From an uncultured Clostridia bacterium (GTDB taxonomy: Bacteria; Bacillota; Clostridia; Lachnospirales; CAG-274): DNA of 64,000 nt. The stretch covers positions 1 to 64,000 of the forward strand of contig CALWSP010000001.1 of the NCBI GenBank assembly GCA_944384235.1. Direction: 5' to 3'. The position numbers and the translations under genes were made by a program. Every line of letters begins with the position of its first letter. The stretch's first letter is position 1. Shown here one piece after another: positions 33,764 to 43,678 of this stretch. The notes under the pieces were generated by a model that did no database searches, was not told the DNA's origin, and saw only the letters and a program-made list of their open reading frames with translations.

Positions 33764-36400
33764 ATGAAATTTTTAGGTGTAAACGAAATTAGAGAAAAGT
33801 ATCTTTCTTTTTTTGAAAGCAAAGGTCATTTAAGAATGCCTAGTGCATCTTTAGTTCCACAAAACGACAAGAGTTTATTACTTATTAACTCTGGTATGGC
33901 TCCTTTAAAGCCTTTTTTTACTGGACAGCAAATTCCACCAAACAAAAGAGTTACAACTTGCCAAAAATGTATTAGAACTGGCGACATTGAAAACGTTGGA
34001 AAGACTGCTAGACACGGTACTTTTTTTGAGATGTTAGGAAATTTCTCTTTTGGCGACTATTTTAAGCACGAGGCTATTGCTTGGGCTTGGGAATTTTTTA
34101 CTAAGGTTATGGAATTGCCTGAGGACAGACTTTTTGTTTCTGTGTATCAAGACGATGACGAGGCTTTTGACATTTGGAACAAAGAAGTTGGCCTTGCTAA
34201 AGAAAAGATTTTTAGAATGGGCAAAGAGGACAACTTCTGGGAGCACGGTGTAGGACCTTGTGGACCTTGTTCTGAAATTTATTTTGACAAGGGTGAAGAG
34301 TATGGTTGTGGTAGCCCTGACTGTACTGTTGGTTGCGATTGCGACAGATATATGGAAATTTGGAACCTTGTGTTTACTCAATTTAACAAAGAAGAAGATG
34401 GTTCATATTCTAACTTAGCTAACCCTAACATTGACACTGGTATGGGCCTTGAGAGAATTGCAACTGTTATGCAGGGTGTTAACTCTATTTTTGATGTTGA
34501 CACAGTTAAGGCTATTAGGGACGCTGTATGTAAGTTAAGTGGAGATGTATATGGTGCAGACAGCAAAAAGGACATTTCAATTAGAGTTATAACTGACCAC
34601 GTTCGTTCTGTTACATTTATGACTGCTGACGGCGTTTTACCATCTAACGAGGGTAGAGGATATGTTTTAAGAAGGTTATTAAGAAGAGCTGCTAGACACG
34701 GAAAAATTCTTGGTATAAACGAGAAGTTTTTAGCTGAGCTTTGCAAAGTTGTTATTGAACATTCTGGCAATGCTTACCCTGAGCTTGTTGAAAAAAGAGA
34801 TATGATTTTAAAAGTTTTAACAACTGAAGAAGAAAGATTTTATGCTACATTAGACACTGGTTTAGCTATGCTTATGAGCAAAATTGAAGACCTTAAAAAC
34901 CAGAAAGTTAATGTATTAGGTGGCGAAGATTCTTTCAAAATGTATGATACATATGGTTTCCCAGTTGATTTAATGGAAGAAATTTTAGCTGACGAAGGAT
35001 TTAGCCTTGATATTGAAGCATTTAAGGCTGAAATGGAAAAGCAGAGAACTAGAGCTAGAAATGCAAGAGCTACTGACACTTATATGGGTGCGGAAGAAAC
35101 TGTTTTCCATAAATTAGACCCAGCAATGGCTACTGAATTTGTTGGATACGACAAAAATGAAGAAAAGGGCAAAATTTTAGCTATTGTTGTTAACGACGAA
35201 ATTGTTGAAAGTGCAAAAGAGTTAGACGAAGTTGCTATTATTGTGGACAAAACTCCTTTTTATGCTGAAATGGGTGGTCAAGCAGGCGATTCTGGCTACA
35301 TTGTTGCTGATGGATTAAAAATTGAAATTAACGACTGTACTAAATTTGGTGGAAACAAATATGTTCATTCTGGAAAAGTAGTTGAAGGTTGTGTTAAAGT
35401 TGGCGACGAAGTTTCTCTTGAAATTGACAGAGAGCAAAGACTTGCAACTGCTAGAAACCACACAGCAACTCACATTTTACAGGCTGTTTTAAAAGAGGTT
35501 TTAGGTGGACACATTGAGCAGGCTGGTTCTTTTGTTAACAAAGAAAGACTTAGATTTGACTTTACTCATTTTGAGGCTATTGACAAAGAAACTCTTTCTC
35601 TTATTGAAAAGAAAGTTAATGAAAAGATATTAGCTGCTATTCCTGTTGTTGTAAAAGAGATGACTATTGAAGAAGCTAAGAAAACTGGTGCAACAGCTTT
35701 ATTTGGAGAAAAATATGGTGATGTAGTTAGAGTTGTTGACATTGGTGGATATTCTATTGAATTTTGTGGAGGTACACACCTTACTAACTCTGCTTTTTGT
35801 GGAATTTTTAAACTTGTGAGCGAAAACGGTGTGGCTGCTGGTGTTAGAAGAATTGAGGCTTTAACTGGCGCAGGTGCTTTAAGTTTCTTTGACGAAGTTG
35901 AGTTTAATTTAAAGGGTATTGCAGGAATTTTAAAGACTGTTCCTAACGAGTTGCAAAAGAGGATTTTAAGCCTTGTTGAAGAAAACAAGAAATTATCTAA
36001 GGAAGTTGAAAGCCTTAAAGCTAAAATGAGTGGTGGACTTGTTGAGGACATAGTTGCTGGACAAGTTGAAATTAAAGGTGTTAAAGCTGTTATAGCTCAG
36101 GTTAATGGCCTTGATATGAACGGGCTTAGAAATATGGGTGACCAAATTAAAGACAAGTTTGATGGAATTATTTTACTTGCTAGCGGAGAAGGAGAAAAGT
36201 GCAGTTTTGTGGCTATGTGTAGCGAAAGTGCTGTTAAAAGCGGTGCTAACGCTGGACAAATTGTTAAAGAGTGTGCAACAATTTGTGGAGGTGGCGGTGG
36301 TGGCCGTCCAAATATGGCTCAAGCTGGTGGTAAAGATGCAAGCAAGATTGCTGAGGCTTTAGAAAAGGCAAAAAATACTATTGAGGGTATGATTAAATAA
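33764..36400 (+). CDS. alaS: Alanyl-tRNA synthetase
   Basis: An 878-residue class II enzyme: N-terminal catalytic core (REKYLSFFESKGH, TCQKCIRTGDIENVG), editing domain zinc motifs NHTATHILQ and CGGTHL, and a C-terminal DHHA1 glycine-rich end (CGGGGGGRPNMAQAGG). Full length. RBS AGGAGG. Confidence 0.96.
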   Translation: MKFLGVNEIREKYLSFFESKGHLRMPSASLVPQNDKSLLLINSGMAPLKPFFTGQQIPPNKRVTTCQKCIRTGDIENVGKTARHGTFFEMLGNFSFGDYFKHEAIAWAWEFFTKVMELPEDRLFVSVYQDDDEAFDIWNKEVGLAKEKIFRMGKEDNFWEHGVGPCGPCSEIYFDKGEEYGCGSPDCTVGCDCDRYMEIWNLVFTQFNKEEDGSYSNLANPNIDTGMGLERIATVMQGVNSIFDVDTVKAIRDAVCKLSGDVYGADSKKDISIRVITDHVRSVTFMTADGVLPSNEGRGYVLRRLLRRAARHGKILGINEKFLAELCKVVIEHSGNAYPELVEKRDMILKVLTTEEERFYATLDTGLAMLMSKIEDLKNQKVNVLGGEDSFKMYDTYGFPVDLMEEILADEGFSLDIEAFKAEMEKQRTRARNARATDTYMGAEETVFHKLDPAMATEFVGYDKNEEKGKILAIVVNDEIVESAKELDEVAIIVDKTPFYAEMGGQAGDSGYIVADGLKIEINDCTKFGGNKYVHSGKVVEGCVKVGDEVSLEIDREQRLATARNHTATHILQAVLKEVLGGHIEQAGSFVNKERLRFDFTHFEAIDKETLSLIEKKVNEKILAAIPVVVKEMTIEEAKKTGATALFGEKYGDVVRVVDIGGYSIEFCGGTHLTNSAFCGIFKLVSENGVAAGVRRIEALTGAGALSFFDEVEFNLKGIAGILKTVPNELQKRILSLVEENKKLSKEVESLKAKMSGGLVEDIVAGQVEIKGVKAVIAQVNGLDMNGLRNMGDQIKDKFDGIILLASGEGEKCSFVAMCSESAVKSGANAGQIVKECATICGGGGGGRPNMAQAGGKDASKIAEALEKAKNTIEGMIK

Positions 36401-36401
36401 T

Positions 36402-37271
36402 ATGGAAGCAAGTTTAGCATATAAAACAAAACAGATTATTAAAAAATATGAATTTAGCTTTAAGAAAAATTTTGGGCAGAACTTCCTTGTTGACGAGAGA
36501 GTTTTAGACAAAATTATAAGTGCTGCAAACATTACTAAAGACGACCTTATTATTGAAGTTGGACCTGGTATTGGCACTTTAACTCAAGCTATGGCAAAAA
36601 AAGCAGGGAAAGTTATTTCTGTTGAAATAGACAAAACACTTGTTCCAATTTTAGGGGAGCTTTTAAGTGATTATGACAACATTGAAATTATTAACGAAGA
36701 CATATTAAAAGTTGATATTTTAGAGATTATTAAAAAACACCCTAATATGAATGTTAAAATGGTTGCAAACTTGCCATACAACATTACAACGCCTATTATA
36801 ATGGGCATTTTAGAAAAACATATTCCTATGGATAGTCTTACAGTTATGATTCAAAAGGAAGTGGCATATAGAATGAATGCCACTCCTTCAACAAAAGATT
36901 ATGGCTCTTTATCTCTTGTAACTCAATATTATTGTGAGCCATATTTAGTTGCAAATGTGCCTCAAAACTGTTTTATGCCTAGACCTAATGTAGACTCTGC
37001 TGTTATTAGGTTAGATATTTTAAAAGAGCCGAATGTTAAAGTTAAAAACGAAGCCTTTATGTTTGAATTTATTAAAGCTGGGTTTAGCCAGAGAAGGAAA
37101 ACTTTAGTAAATTGCATATTTAACAGTGGCATTGTGAAAATGTCAAAAGAGGAAATAGGAAGTGTTTTAGTTGAACTTGGATATGATGAAAGAGTTAGGG
37201 GAGAAAGCCTTAATTTAGAGGATTATGCCAAGTTAAGCGACAAATTTTTTGACCTTAAAAACAATTCATAA
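36402..37271 (+). CDS. rsmA: 16S rRNA (A1518/A1519) dimethyltransferase
   Basis: A 289-residue KsgA family enzyme: KKNFGQNFLVDERVLDKI, SAM motif EVGPGIGTLTQ, catalytic NLPYNITTPI. It starts one base after the alaS stop with a GAGGG inside the alaS end as likely RBS. Confidence 0.94.
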   Translation: MEASLAYKTKQIIKKYEFSFKKNFGQNFLVDERVLDKIISAANITKDDLIIEVGPGIGTLTQAMAKKAGKVISVEIDKTLVPILGELLSDYDNIEIINEDILKVDILEIIKKHPNMNVKMVANLPYNITTPIIMGILEKHIPMDSLTVMIQKEVAYRMNATPSTKDYGSLSLVTQYYCEPYLVANVPQNCFMPRPNVDSAVIRLDILKEPNVKVKNEAFMFEFIKAGFSQRRKTLVNCIFNSGIVKMSKEEIGSVLVELGYDERVRGESLNLEDYAKLSDKFFDLKNNS

Positions 37272-37330
37272 AAGTACAAGTTAAGAATATATTAAATATA
37301 GGACTTTTAAGTTTGGAGGACTTATTTAAT

Positions 37331-38215
37331 ATGGCTTATTCAAGAGTTTTTATTGCTCTAAAACAAGGGTGTCAAGACTATGCTAAAGATGGCAGAGGCT
37401 CTGTTGGAAGATGTATAATTGAAGAAAGAAACGACAGCGGTAGGCTTATTTTACAAATTCAAGGGCTAAAGCCAGAAATTGATTATAGAGTGTGCATATT
37501 AACAGAAGATAGCTATTTTGACATTGACAAACCTTTGTATGTTGACTTAAGTGGCAAAGGTGAGATTAAATGGGAGTTTTATCCTAAAAAAATTGGTATG
37601 CCTATTGGCAACATAAAAGCAGTTGCTGTTTTAGTTAAGGATAAAGCTCCTCTTATAGGTTTTGTGGACGAAGAATACAACTGGCAAAAATGTTTAATGG
37701 CTAAAGATGAAAAAAGTGTAAAGCCAAGTTTTGAGCCTATTTTAGAAGTTGTGAAAGAAGATATTAAAAGTGTTAAAAAAGAAGAAAAGATTGAAAACGA
37801 GTTTGACAAGGACAAATTAGTTTGTATAATTGACAAATTTGACAAGGATATATCTGAAATTAAAAAATATTCTAAAATAGGAACTAGCGAAGGTATTGAA
37901 AGCTTGTTTGAGAGAGAAAAAGTTGATGTTTTTAACGAGAAAAAAACAAGCTGGGTAAAGGCAAACATTAGAGAGCTTTGTTTTATTAAGCCATTATGGA
38001 AGTATATAAACAACCCTTTTGTTATTAAAAGTTACAGGGAAAGCGGGCATATTTTAATTGGCCGAGATGGTGAGAATTTTTATATGGCTATTTGTAGCAA
38101 ATATGACAAAAGTTACAAGCTAGAGGCTATGTTACAAGGCTTTTATGAAGTGAAAAAAGAAAATGGAGAGTTTCCAAAGCAAAATGAAAATTGCTATTAC
38201 ATTGTGAAATGTTAG
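37331..38215 (+). CDS. Conserved hypothetical protein
   Basis: A 294-residue protein; start at 37331 (MAYSRVFIALKQG) behind GGAGG. The N-terminal ~120 residues look like an all-beta domain (GRLILQIQGLKPEIDYRVCIL, KGEIKWEFYPKKIG). A Lys/Glu-rich linker follows (about 130-175), then a second globular part with W-rich stretches (SWVKANIRELCFIKPLWKYINN, GHILIGRDGENFYMAI). It resembles clostridial proteins of unknown function. Lies between rsmA and trmB. Confidence 0.7.
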   Translation: MAYSRVFIALKQGCQDYAKDGRGSVGRCIIEERNDSGRLILQIQGLKPEIDYRVCILTEDSYFDIDKPLYVDLSGKGEIKWEFYPKKIGMPIGNIKAVAVLVKDKAPLIGFVDEEYNWQKCLMAKDEKSVKPSFEPILEVVKEDIKSVKKEEKIENEFDKDKLVCIIDKFDKDISEIKKYSKIGTSEGIESLFEREKVDVFNEKKTSWVKANIRELCFIKPLWKYINNPFVIKSYRESGHILIGRDGENFYMAICSKYDKSYKLEAMLQGFYEVKKENGEFPKQNENCYYIVKC

Positions 38216-38228
38216 AAAGGACAAATTT

Positions 38229-38888
38229 ATGCGAATAAGAAAAAAACCTTGGGCTGAAAAGGAAATGCAAAGCAACAAGACTATTATTGAAAATCCTAGA
38301 GAGTTTAAGGGCAAGTGGAAAGAGTTATTTGGAAATGATAATCCTATACATATTGAAATTGGTTGTGGAAAGGGAAATTTTATTAGTGAAATGAGTAAGA
38401 AAAACCCTGACATTAACTATATTGGTATTGAAAGAGAAGAAAAGATTATTGTTTCTGCTTTAAAGAAAAGTAGAGAGCTTGGCGTTGGAGAAAATGTTAA
38501 GTTTTTTTGTGAAGATGTTGCTGAGTGTTTAGAAATTTTTGAAGTTGGAGAAATTTCAAGAATTTATACTAATTTTGCTGACCCTTGGCACAGAAGAAAA
38601 AAATGGGCTAAGAGAAGATTAACTCACAAAAACTTCTTGAATTTATATGAACAGCTTTTTGGCGAAAATGGTGGCACTTTATTTATGAAAACTGACAACA
38701 AAGTTTTATTTGAGTTTAGTTTAAATGAAATTGCTGACAAGGGCTGGAGATTACACAACATTAGCCTTGATTTACACAAAAGCGAGTATCAAGGAAATGT
38801 TATGACTGAATATGAAAAGAAGTTTTCTGAAATGGGTATGCCTATTTACAGACTTGAAGGTTATTACAAATGCAAAGTGGAAGATTAA
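38229..38888 (+). CDS. trmB: tRNA (guanine-N7-)-methyltransferase
   Basis: A 219-residue SAM methyltransferase: MRIRKKPWAEKEM start typical of TrmB, IHIEIGCGKGNFI, IGIEREEKI, TNFADPWHRRKKWAKRRLTH. Makes m7G46 in tRNA. Confidence 0.94.
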   Translation: MRIRKKPWAEKEMQSNKTIIENPREFKGKWKELFGNDNPIHIEIGCGKGNFISEMSKKNPDINYIGIEREEKIIVSALKKSRELGVGENVKFFCEDVAECLEIFEVGEISRIYTNFADPWHRRKKWAKRRLTHKNFLNLYEQLFGENGGTLFMKTDNKVLFEFSLNEIADKGWRLHNISLDLHKSEYQGNVMTEYEKKFSEMGMPIYRLEGYYKCKVED

Positions 38889-38889
38889 T

Positions 38890-38925
38890 AAAAAAACAGC
38901 TTTGATTTTTCGAAGCTGTTTTTTT
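38890..38925 (+). terminator. trmB terminator
   Basis: AAAAAACAGCTT pairs with AAGCTGTTTTTTT around a short loop. Confidence 0.85.
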
Positions 38926-38937
38926 ATGTTTTAATTA

Positions 38938-38966
38938 TTGATTTTTAAAAGTTTATGTGGTATAAT
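38938..38966 (+). promoter_or_regulatory. que operon promoter
   Basis: TTGATT (38938-38943), 17-bp spacer, TATAAT (38961-38966). Confidence 0.7.
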
Positions 38967-38984
38967 GTTTGGGATAATTAAATA

Positions 38985-39060
38985 GGACAGTTCGAAACCC
39001 TCCTGTCTATAAACAAAACTAGGCTACTTATTATTAAGGGCGTAGTGCGTCCTTTTTTTG
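38985..39060 (+). promoter_or_regulatory. preQ1-I riboswitch with terminator
   Basis: The aptamer at about 38985-39022 has a GGACAG/CTGTC P1 stem, the loop with TTCGAAACCC and the A-rich tail ATAAACAAAACTAGG characteristic of the class I preQ1 aptamer. The terminator AAGGGCG/CGTCCTT plus T run follows at 39036-39060. It precedes queD, matching the known regulon. Confidence 0.85.
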
Positions 39061-39089
39061 TGTTTAAAAAGATTTAAGTGAGGTTTTAT

Positions 39090-39512
39090 ATGTATAAATT
39101 AAGAACAGAGCACAGCTTTGACGCTGCTCATTTTTTAAGTGGATATGTAGGAAAGTGTAGCAACATTCACGGGCACAGGTGGAGAGTTATTATTGAAATT
39201 TGTGCTGACAAAGTTGAAAAAGAAGGCCAAACAAGAGGTATGATTGTGGACTTTGGAACATTGAAAGAAGATGTTAAAAGAGAAGTTGACTTTTTTGACC
39301 ATAGTTTAATTATAGAAAAAGGCACATTAAAAGAAAAAACTTTTGAGGCTTTAAAAGAAGAAGGCTTTAAAATTATTGAAGTTGATTTTAGGCCTACTGC
39401 TGAAAATTTTTCAAAATATTATTATGACAAATTTATTGAGCTTGGATACAGAGTTAAAGAAGCTACTGTGTATGAAACGCCTAATAATTGTGCTATGTAT
39501 TGTGAGGAATAA
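39090..39512 (+). CDS. queD: 6-carboxytetrahydropterin synthase QueD
   Basis: A 140-residue protein; ATG at 39090 with GTGAGG upstream. Zinc His in FDAAHFLSGYVGKCSNIHGHRW, catalytic Cys in KCSN, VDFGTLKEDV, and FDHSLI. Second step of preQ0 synthesis. Confidence 0.93.
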   Translation: MYKLRTEHSFDAAHFLSGYVGKCSNIHGHRWRVIIEICADKVEKEGQTRGMIVDFGTLKEDVKREVDFFDHSLIIEKGTLKEKTFEALKEEGFKIIEVDFRPTAENFSKYYYDKFIELGYRVKEATVYETPNNCAMYCEE

Positions 39513-39515
39513 AAA

Positions 39516-40175
39516 ATGTTTGTTGTTGAAAAATTTGTTAGTATAAACGGAGAAAGCAGAAAAGCTGGACAATTAGCTGTTTTTATTAGATTTAGATATT
39601 GTAATTTAAATTGCAGTTATTGTGACACTAAGTGGGCCAACACAAATGATGCTGAAGCTGAAAATTTAACTCCAGAGCAAATATATGAATATATTAAAAA
39701 AACTGGTGTTAAAAACGTTACATTAACAGGTGGAGAGCCACTTTTGCACCAAGATATTGAAAAATTAGTTGAGATTTTAGCAAAGGACAAAGAGCTTTAT
39801 GTTGAAATTGAAACTAACGGAAGTGTGGACATTTCAAAGGTTAAAAAAATTGAAAATTCACCTAGCATAACTTTAGATTACAAAACTCCATCAAGTAATA
39901 TGAATGGAAAAATGTTAATGGATAATTATGAATTACTTGAGGGGAAAGATACAGTTAAATTTGTTTGTGGTTCTATTGAAGATTTAGAAAAAAGCAAAGA
40001 TATTATTGAAAAATATGATTTAGTGGACAAATGTGATGTTTACTTTAGCCCTGTTTTTGACAAAATTAATGCAAGTGATATTGTTGAGTTTATGGTTGAA
40101 AACAATTTAAATGGAGTTAATTTACAGCTTCAAATGCACAAATATATTTGGGACAAAGACAAAAAGGGGGTATAA
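39516..40175 (+). CDS. queE: 7-carboxy-7-deazaguanine synthase QueE (radical SAM)
   Basis: A 219-residue radical SAM enzyme with the cluster motif CNLNCSYC (Cys-x3-Cys-x2-Cys), SINGES near the N-terminus and VTLTGGEPLLH. Starts 3 bases after queD. Confidence 0.93.
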   Translation: MFVVEKFVSINGESRKAGQLAVFIRFRYCNLNCSYCDTKWANTNDAEAENLTPEQIYEYIKKTGVKNVTLTGGEPLLHQDIEKLVEILAKDKELYVEIETNGSVDISKVKKIENSPSITLDYKTPSSNMNGKMLMDNYELLEGKDTVKFVCGSIEDLEKSKDIIEKYDLVDKCDVYFSPVFDKINASDIVEFMVENNLNGVNLQLQMHKYIWDKDKKGV

Positions 40176-40178
40176 AAA

Positions 40179-40751
40179 ATGGCTATTGACAAAGAGGCAA
40201 TTAAAGAGCATATTAAAGGAATATTAATAGCTCTTGGCGACGACCCAAACAGAGAGGGTTTAAAAGAAACTCCTGAAAGAGTTGCAAAAATGTATGAGGA
40301 AGTTTTTGAGGGTATGAATTACAGCAACAAAGAAATTGCTGAAATGTTTGAAAAAACTTTTGAAGATGATTACCGTTCAAGTTCAAACGATTTAGTTATA
40401 ATTAGAGATATTGAAGTTTTTAGCTATTGTGAACATCATTTAGCTTTAATGTATGATATGAAAGTTGACATTGCATATATTCCTAAGGGTAAAGTGCTTG
40501 GGCTTAGCAAGTTTGCTAGAATTTGTGATATGGCTGCAAAGAGGCTTCAGCTTCAAGAAAGGCTTGGAAACGATATTGCTGAAATTGTTGCTATGGTTAC
40601 TGGCTCTGAAGATGTGGCTGTTATTATTGAGGGCTGCCACAGCTGTATGACAGCTAGAGGAATTAAAAAAACTAGTGCTAAAACTTACACTGAAAGTTTA
40701 AGAGGCAGGTTTGAAAGCGACAGCAATTTACAACTTAGAATTAGGAGGTAG
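40179..40751 (+). CDS. folE: GTP cyclohydrolase I
   Basis: A 190-residue type IA enzyme: [14 protein letters not shown], zinc ligands in [11 protein letters not shown] and [11 protein letters not shown]. Supplies dihydroneopterin triphosphate to queuosine and folate synthesis. Starts 3 bases after queE. Confidence 0.94.
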   Translation: MAIDKEAIKEHIKGILIALGDDPNREGLKETPERVAKMYEEVFEGMNYSNKEIAEMFEKTFEDDYRSSSNDLVIIRDIEVFSYCEHHLALMYDMKVDIAYIPKGKVLGLSKFARICDMAAKRLQLQERLGNDIAEIVAMVTGSEDVAVIIEGCHSCMTARGIKKTSAKTYTESLRGRFESDSNLQLRIRR

Positions 40752-40755
40752 GTTT

Positions 40756-41436
40756 ATGAAAGTTCTTGTTTTATCTAGTGGTGGTGTGGACTCTACAACT
40801 TGTCTTGGTATGGCTGTTAAAGAATATGGAAAGGAAAATGTTGTTGCATTATCTATTTATTACGGGCAAAAGCACGATAAAGAGGTTAAAGCCGCTGACG
40901 ATGTTGCAAAATTTTATGGTGTTGAACACATAAAGCTTGATTTAAGCAAGATGTTTGAACACAGCAACTGTTCACTTCTTTCACATTCTGATGAAGATAT
41001 TCCAAAAGAAAGTTATGCAGAGCAGATTGAAAAAACTGACGGAACACCAGTGTCTACTTATGTGCCTTTTAGAAATGGGCTTTTTATTGCTAGTGCTGCT
41101 AGTATTGCCTTATCTAAGGGGTGTGGCAAAATTTTATATGGGGCTCATTCTGACGACAGTGCTGGAAGTGCTTACCCTGATTGTAGCAAAGAGTTTAACG
41201 ACGCTATGAACAAAGCTGTTTACGAGGGCAGTGGAAAGCAATTAATTATTGAAGCTCCTTTTGTTGAGAAAAACAAAAGCGATGTTGTGAAGATAGGGTT
41301 TGAAATTGGCGTGCCTTATGAACTGACTTGGAGCTGTTACGAGGGTGGAAGCGTGCCTTGTGGCAAGTGTGGAACTTGCATTGACAGAGAGCTTGCTTTT
41401 AAGGCAAATGGAGAAGTTGACCCTTTATTAAAATAA
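40756..41436 (+). CDS. queC: 7-cyano-7-deazaguanine synthase QueC
   Basis: A 226-residue PP-loop ligase. ATG at 40756 behind GGAGG, 4 bases after folE. SSGGVDSTT loop; zinc Cys cluster WSCYEGGSVPCGKCGTC near the C-terminus. Completes preQ0. Confidence 0.94.
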   Translation: MKVLVLSSGGVDSTTCLGMAVKEYGKENVVALSIYYGQKHDKEVKAADDVAKFYGVEHIKLDLSKMFEHSNCSLLSHSDEDIPKESYAEQIEKTDGTPVSTYVPFRNGLFIASAASIALSKGCGKILYGAHSDDSAGSAYPDCSKEFNDAMNKAVYEGSGKQLIIEAPFVEKNKSDVVKIGFEIGVPYELTWSCYEGGSVPCGKCGTCIDRELAFKANGEVDPLLK

Positions 41437-41455
41437 ATATTTAAATAAAATTTAA

Positions 41456-41484
41456 TTGACTTTTAGTAGAAATTTTAGTATAAT
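41456..41484 (+). promoter_or_regulatory. greA-lysS promoter
   Basis: TTGACT (41456-41461), 17-bp spacer, TATAAT (41479-41484). Confidence 0.75.
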
Positions 41485-41539
41485 ATATGAGATTAATAGT
41501 AGGTTTACTATGCAAATTTTTATAAGGAGCGATTTATAA

Positions 41540-42016
41540 ATGGCTGAGGAAAAGAAAATTGTTTTGACTAGTGCTGGTCTAGCTAGTTTAGAAGAAGAGT
41601 TAGAAACACTAAAGGTAGTGAGAAGAAAAGAAGTTGCTGCTAAAATTAAAGAAGCTAGAGCACAAGGTGATTTATCTGAAAATGCTGAATATGACGCAGC
41701 TAAGGAAGAACAGGCTGAAATTGAGGCTAGAATTGCTACAATAGAGAAAATGTTTAGAAATGTTGAGATTATCGACGAAGATGACCTTAACACTGGTAAA
41801 GTTAATCTTGGTAACAAGGTTACTGTTTATGACGAAGAATTTGATGAGGAACTTACTTATACAATAGTTGGTCCTGCTGAGGCAGACCCTGCTAATATGA
41901 AATTATCTAATGAATCTCCTTTAGGCCAGGCTTTAATTGGTCACGCTGTTGGAGATGTTGTTGAAAATAATGCACCTGATGGTGTTTTAAGATTTAAAAT
42001 TGTAGATATTAATTAA
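41540..42016 (+). CDS. greA: Transcription elongation factor GreA
   Basis: A 158-residue protein with the N-terminal antiparallel coiled coil (LEEELETLKVVRRKEVAAKIKEARAQGDLSENAEYDAAKEEQ region) bearing the tip acidic residues, and an FKBP-like C-terminal domain (SPLGQALIGHAVGDVV). Rescues backtracked RNA polymerase. Confidence 0.95.
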   Translation: MAEEKKIVLTSAGLASLEEELETLKVVRRKEVAAKIKEARAQGDLSENAEYDAAKEEQAEIEARIATIEKMFRNVEIIDEDDLNTGKVNLGNKVTVYDEEFDEELTYTIVGPAEADPANMKLSNESPLGQALIGHAVGDVVENNAPDGVLRFKIVDIN

Positions 42017-42028
42017 GGGAGATTAGAG

Positions 42029-43540
42029 ATGGAAGAGAAGCAAAACAACAAGCCATTAGAGGGCAAGGCCTTAAATGAGTTGTTAAAAGTGAGAAGAGAA
42101 AAGCTTGCTAATTTGCAGGAAATGGGAAGAGACCCTTTTAAAATTGTTAAAGCTGATGTTAATGAACACAGTATGGAAATTAAAAACGATTTTGATTCTT
42201 TTGAGGGCAAAGAAGTTGCTATTGGTGGTAGAATTGTTAGCAAAAGAGTTATGGGCAAGGCTAGTTTTTGTGATGTGCAAGACAGAGATGGAAAAATTCA
42301 ATGTTATGTGACTAGAGATAACCTTGGAGAAGAAGAATACAAGTTATTTAAAAAACTTGATATTGGCGACATTGTTTCTGTTAAGGGTGTTGTTTTTAAA
42401 ACTAAGATGGAAGAAATTTCTGTTGAGGCTAAGGAAGTTGTTTTACTTTCTAAGAGTTTACAGATTTTACCTGAAAAATTCCACGGGCTTAAAGACCAAG
42501 ATTTAAGATACAGACAAAGATATGTTGACCTTATTGTGAACCCAGAAACTAAGAGAAACTTTATTATTAGAAGCGCTGTAATTAGAACTGTTAGAAACTA
42601 TTTAGACAACCTTGACTTTTTAGAGGTTGAAACACCAATTTTACAGACTATTGCTGGCGGTGCATCTGCTAGACCTTTTATTACTCACCACAATACATTA
42701 GATATTGATATGTATATGAGAATTGCTCTTGAGTTGCCACTTAAGAGGTTAATTGTTGGTGGACTTGAAAGAGTTTATGAAATTGGCAGAGTGTTTAGAA
42801 ACGAGGGTATGGACCCAAGCCACAACCCTGAGTTTACTTTACTTGAATTATATCAGGCATATACAGATTACCACGGTATGATGGACATTACAGAGGGTAT
42901 TATTAAGGAAGTTGCTCAAAAGGTTGCAGGCTCTGACAAGATTGTTTACCAAGGGGTTGAACTTGATTTTAGCAAGCCTTTTGAAAGAATTACTATGCTT
43001 GACGCTGTTAAGAAATATACTGGCGTTGACTTTGACGAAATTAATTCTCTTGAAGAAGCTAGAGAGGTTGCTAAAAAGCACAATGTTGAGTTTGAGGAAA
43101 GACACGAAAAGGGCGACATTTTAAACCTTTTCTTTGAGGAATTTGTTGAGGACAAGTTAATTCAGCCTACATTCCTTATGGACCACCCTGTGGAGATTTC
43201 TCCTCTTACTAAGAGAAAGCCTGACAAGCCAGATTACACTGAAAGATTTGAGTTGTTTATTTGTGGCCACGAGTATGCAAACGCTTACAGTGAGTTAAAC
43301 GACCCTATTGACCAAAGAAAGAGATTTGAAAGACAAGAAGAATTAAGAGCTAAGGGCGACGAAGAAGCTAATATGATTGACGAAGACTTTATGCTCGCTC
43401 TTGAATATGGTATGGCACCAACTGGTGGTATGGGTATGGGAATTGATAGACTTGTTATGTTATTTACTGACGCAAGCACTATTAGAGATATTTTATTATT
43501 CCCAACAATGAAGCCTATAAACAACAATAACAACGATTAA
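42029..43540 (+). CDS. lysS: Lysyl-tRNA synthetase (class II)
   Basis: A 503-residue protein. OB-fold anticodon-binding domain (about 60-150), motif 2 [15 protein letters not shown], motif 3 [12 protein letters not shown]. Follows greA by 12 bases, a common firmicute arrangement. RBS GGGAG. Ends with an Asn-rich tail. Confidence 0.95.
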   Translation: MEEKQNNKPLEGKALNELLKVRREKLANLQEMGRDPFKIVKADVNEHSMEIKNDFDSFEGKEVAIGGRIVSKRVMGKASFCDVQDRDGKIQCYVTRDNLGEEEYKLFKKLDIGDIVSVKGVVFKTKMEEISVEAKEVVLLSKSLQILPEKFHGLKDQDLRYRQRYVDLIVNPETKRNFIIRSAVIRTVRNYLDNLDFLEVETPILQTIAGGASARPFITHHNTLDIDMYMRIALELPLKRLIVGGLERVYEIGRVFRNEGMDPSHNPEFTLLELYQAYTDYHGMMDITEGIIKEVAQKVAGSDKIVYQGVELDFSKPFERITMLDAVKKYTGVDFDEINSLEEAREVAKKHNVEFEERHEKGDILNLFFEEFVEDKLIQPTFLMDHPVEISPLTKRKPDKPDYTERFELFICGHEYANAYSELNDPIDQRKRFERQEELRAKGDEEANMIDEDFMLALEYGMAPTGGMGMGIDRLVMLFTDASTIRDILLFPTMKPINNNNND

Positions 43541-43544
43541 TTTT

Positions 43545-43590
43545 AAGTATATTGCTATTTATGAAAATTAAATAGCAATATACTTTCGTT
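43545..43590 (+). terminator. lysS terminator
   Basis: A 16-bp perfect stem: AAGTATATTGCTATTT (43545-43560) with its complement at 43570-43585, then TCGTTGTTTT. Confidence 0.75.
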
Positions 43591-43678
43591 GTTTTATGAC
43601 GAAATTTATATAAATTATGTATAAATTTAAATTTTTGCAAAATTTGTTAATATTTTTTTAATTAGGAGGTTGTAAAAA

